64,000 nt of DNA from Aeromonas rivuli (GTDB lineage: Bacteria > Pseudomonadota > Gammaproteobacteria > Enterobacterales > Aeromonadaceae), in assembly GCF_000820045.1 (NCBI RefSeq), contig NZ_CDBJ01000054.1, positions 142,940-206,939 of the forward strand. The letters run 5' to 3'. The position numbers and the translations under genes are program-made. Positions 63,972 to 64,000 of this stretch are shown piece after piece. Under the pieces are notes generated by a model that searched no databases, was not told the origin of the DNA, and saw only the letters and a list, made by a program, of their open reading frames with translations. Each line of letters begins with the position of its first letter. Position 1 is the first letter of the stretch.

Positions 63972-64000
63972 GAATTAGCTAGTGTCTAGTCCTGAAATAG

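Noticed and set aside
1..64000. CRISPR arrays, tRNA, rRNA genes and insertion sequences
   Set aside because: No regularly spaced direct repeats with unique spacers, no tRNA-like cloverleaf with CCA end, no rRNA sequence and no transposase frame were seen.

Overview
The window is a chromosomal segment of a GC-rich gammaproteobacterium, most likely Aeromonas or a close relative. That is inferred from gene content and order: ccoNOQP-fixH-ccoI, msrC-proQ-prc-pepN, gdhB-pyrD-zapC-rlmKL-uup, rmf-fabA-ycbZ, letA/letB-rsmF, and the plsX-fabHDG-acpP-fabF-pabC-mltG-tmk-holB-ycfH cluster followed by rluC/rne. A GlyGly-CTERM protein also fits. The exact species cannot be read from the sequence.

Layout. 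1-6.1 kb: cbb3 oxidase operon and its copper-assembly genes, minus strand, running off the left edge. 6.4-26.7 kb: mostly plus-strand housekeeping genes (redox repair, RNA chaperone, proteases, large NAD-glutamate dehydrogenase, pyrimidine synthesis, cell division, rRNA methylation, ABC-F ATPase, sorted surface protein, ribosome hibernation). 26.8-29.4 kb: fabA with a FabR-type operator, and the Lon-like protease ycbZ. 29.5 kb: a canonical dif site, so this window spans the replication terminus. 29.5-35.9 kb: a compact, more AT-rich filamentous-phage (inovirus) prophage inserted exactly at dif, with rep, ssDNA-binding protein, major coat, pIII-like, DUF2523 and Zot genes, two tiny genes, a repressor and its operators. 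A CTX-phi-like pair of inverted XerCD sites lies at its right end. 35.9-37.3 kb: small accessory genes, perhaps the remnant of an earlier element. 37.3-47.1 kb: core genes yebG, split letA, letB and rsmF, bracketed by two unrelated tyrosine recombinases. 47.4-64 kb: the fatty-acid synthesis supercluster on the minus strand, then maf, a HAD phosphatase, rluC and the divergent rne.

How it fits together. Genes left of dif are mainly plus and genes right of it mainly minus, as expected for replication converging on dif. The prophage lacks integrase and secretin genes; its att architecture indicates that it borrows host XerCD, and it probably borrows a host secretin to exit. The least conventional signals are (i) the folded-ssDNA-type attP with a regenerated perfect dif on one side only, (ii) a perfect 28-bp palindrome with a dif-like core just upstream of a second tyrosine recombinase, and (iii) two more 11-6-11 palindromes of the form CGATAA-N6-TTATCG nearby. 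All calls come from reading sequence and translations; no database search was run.
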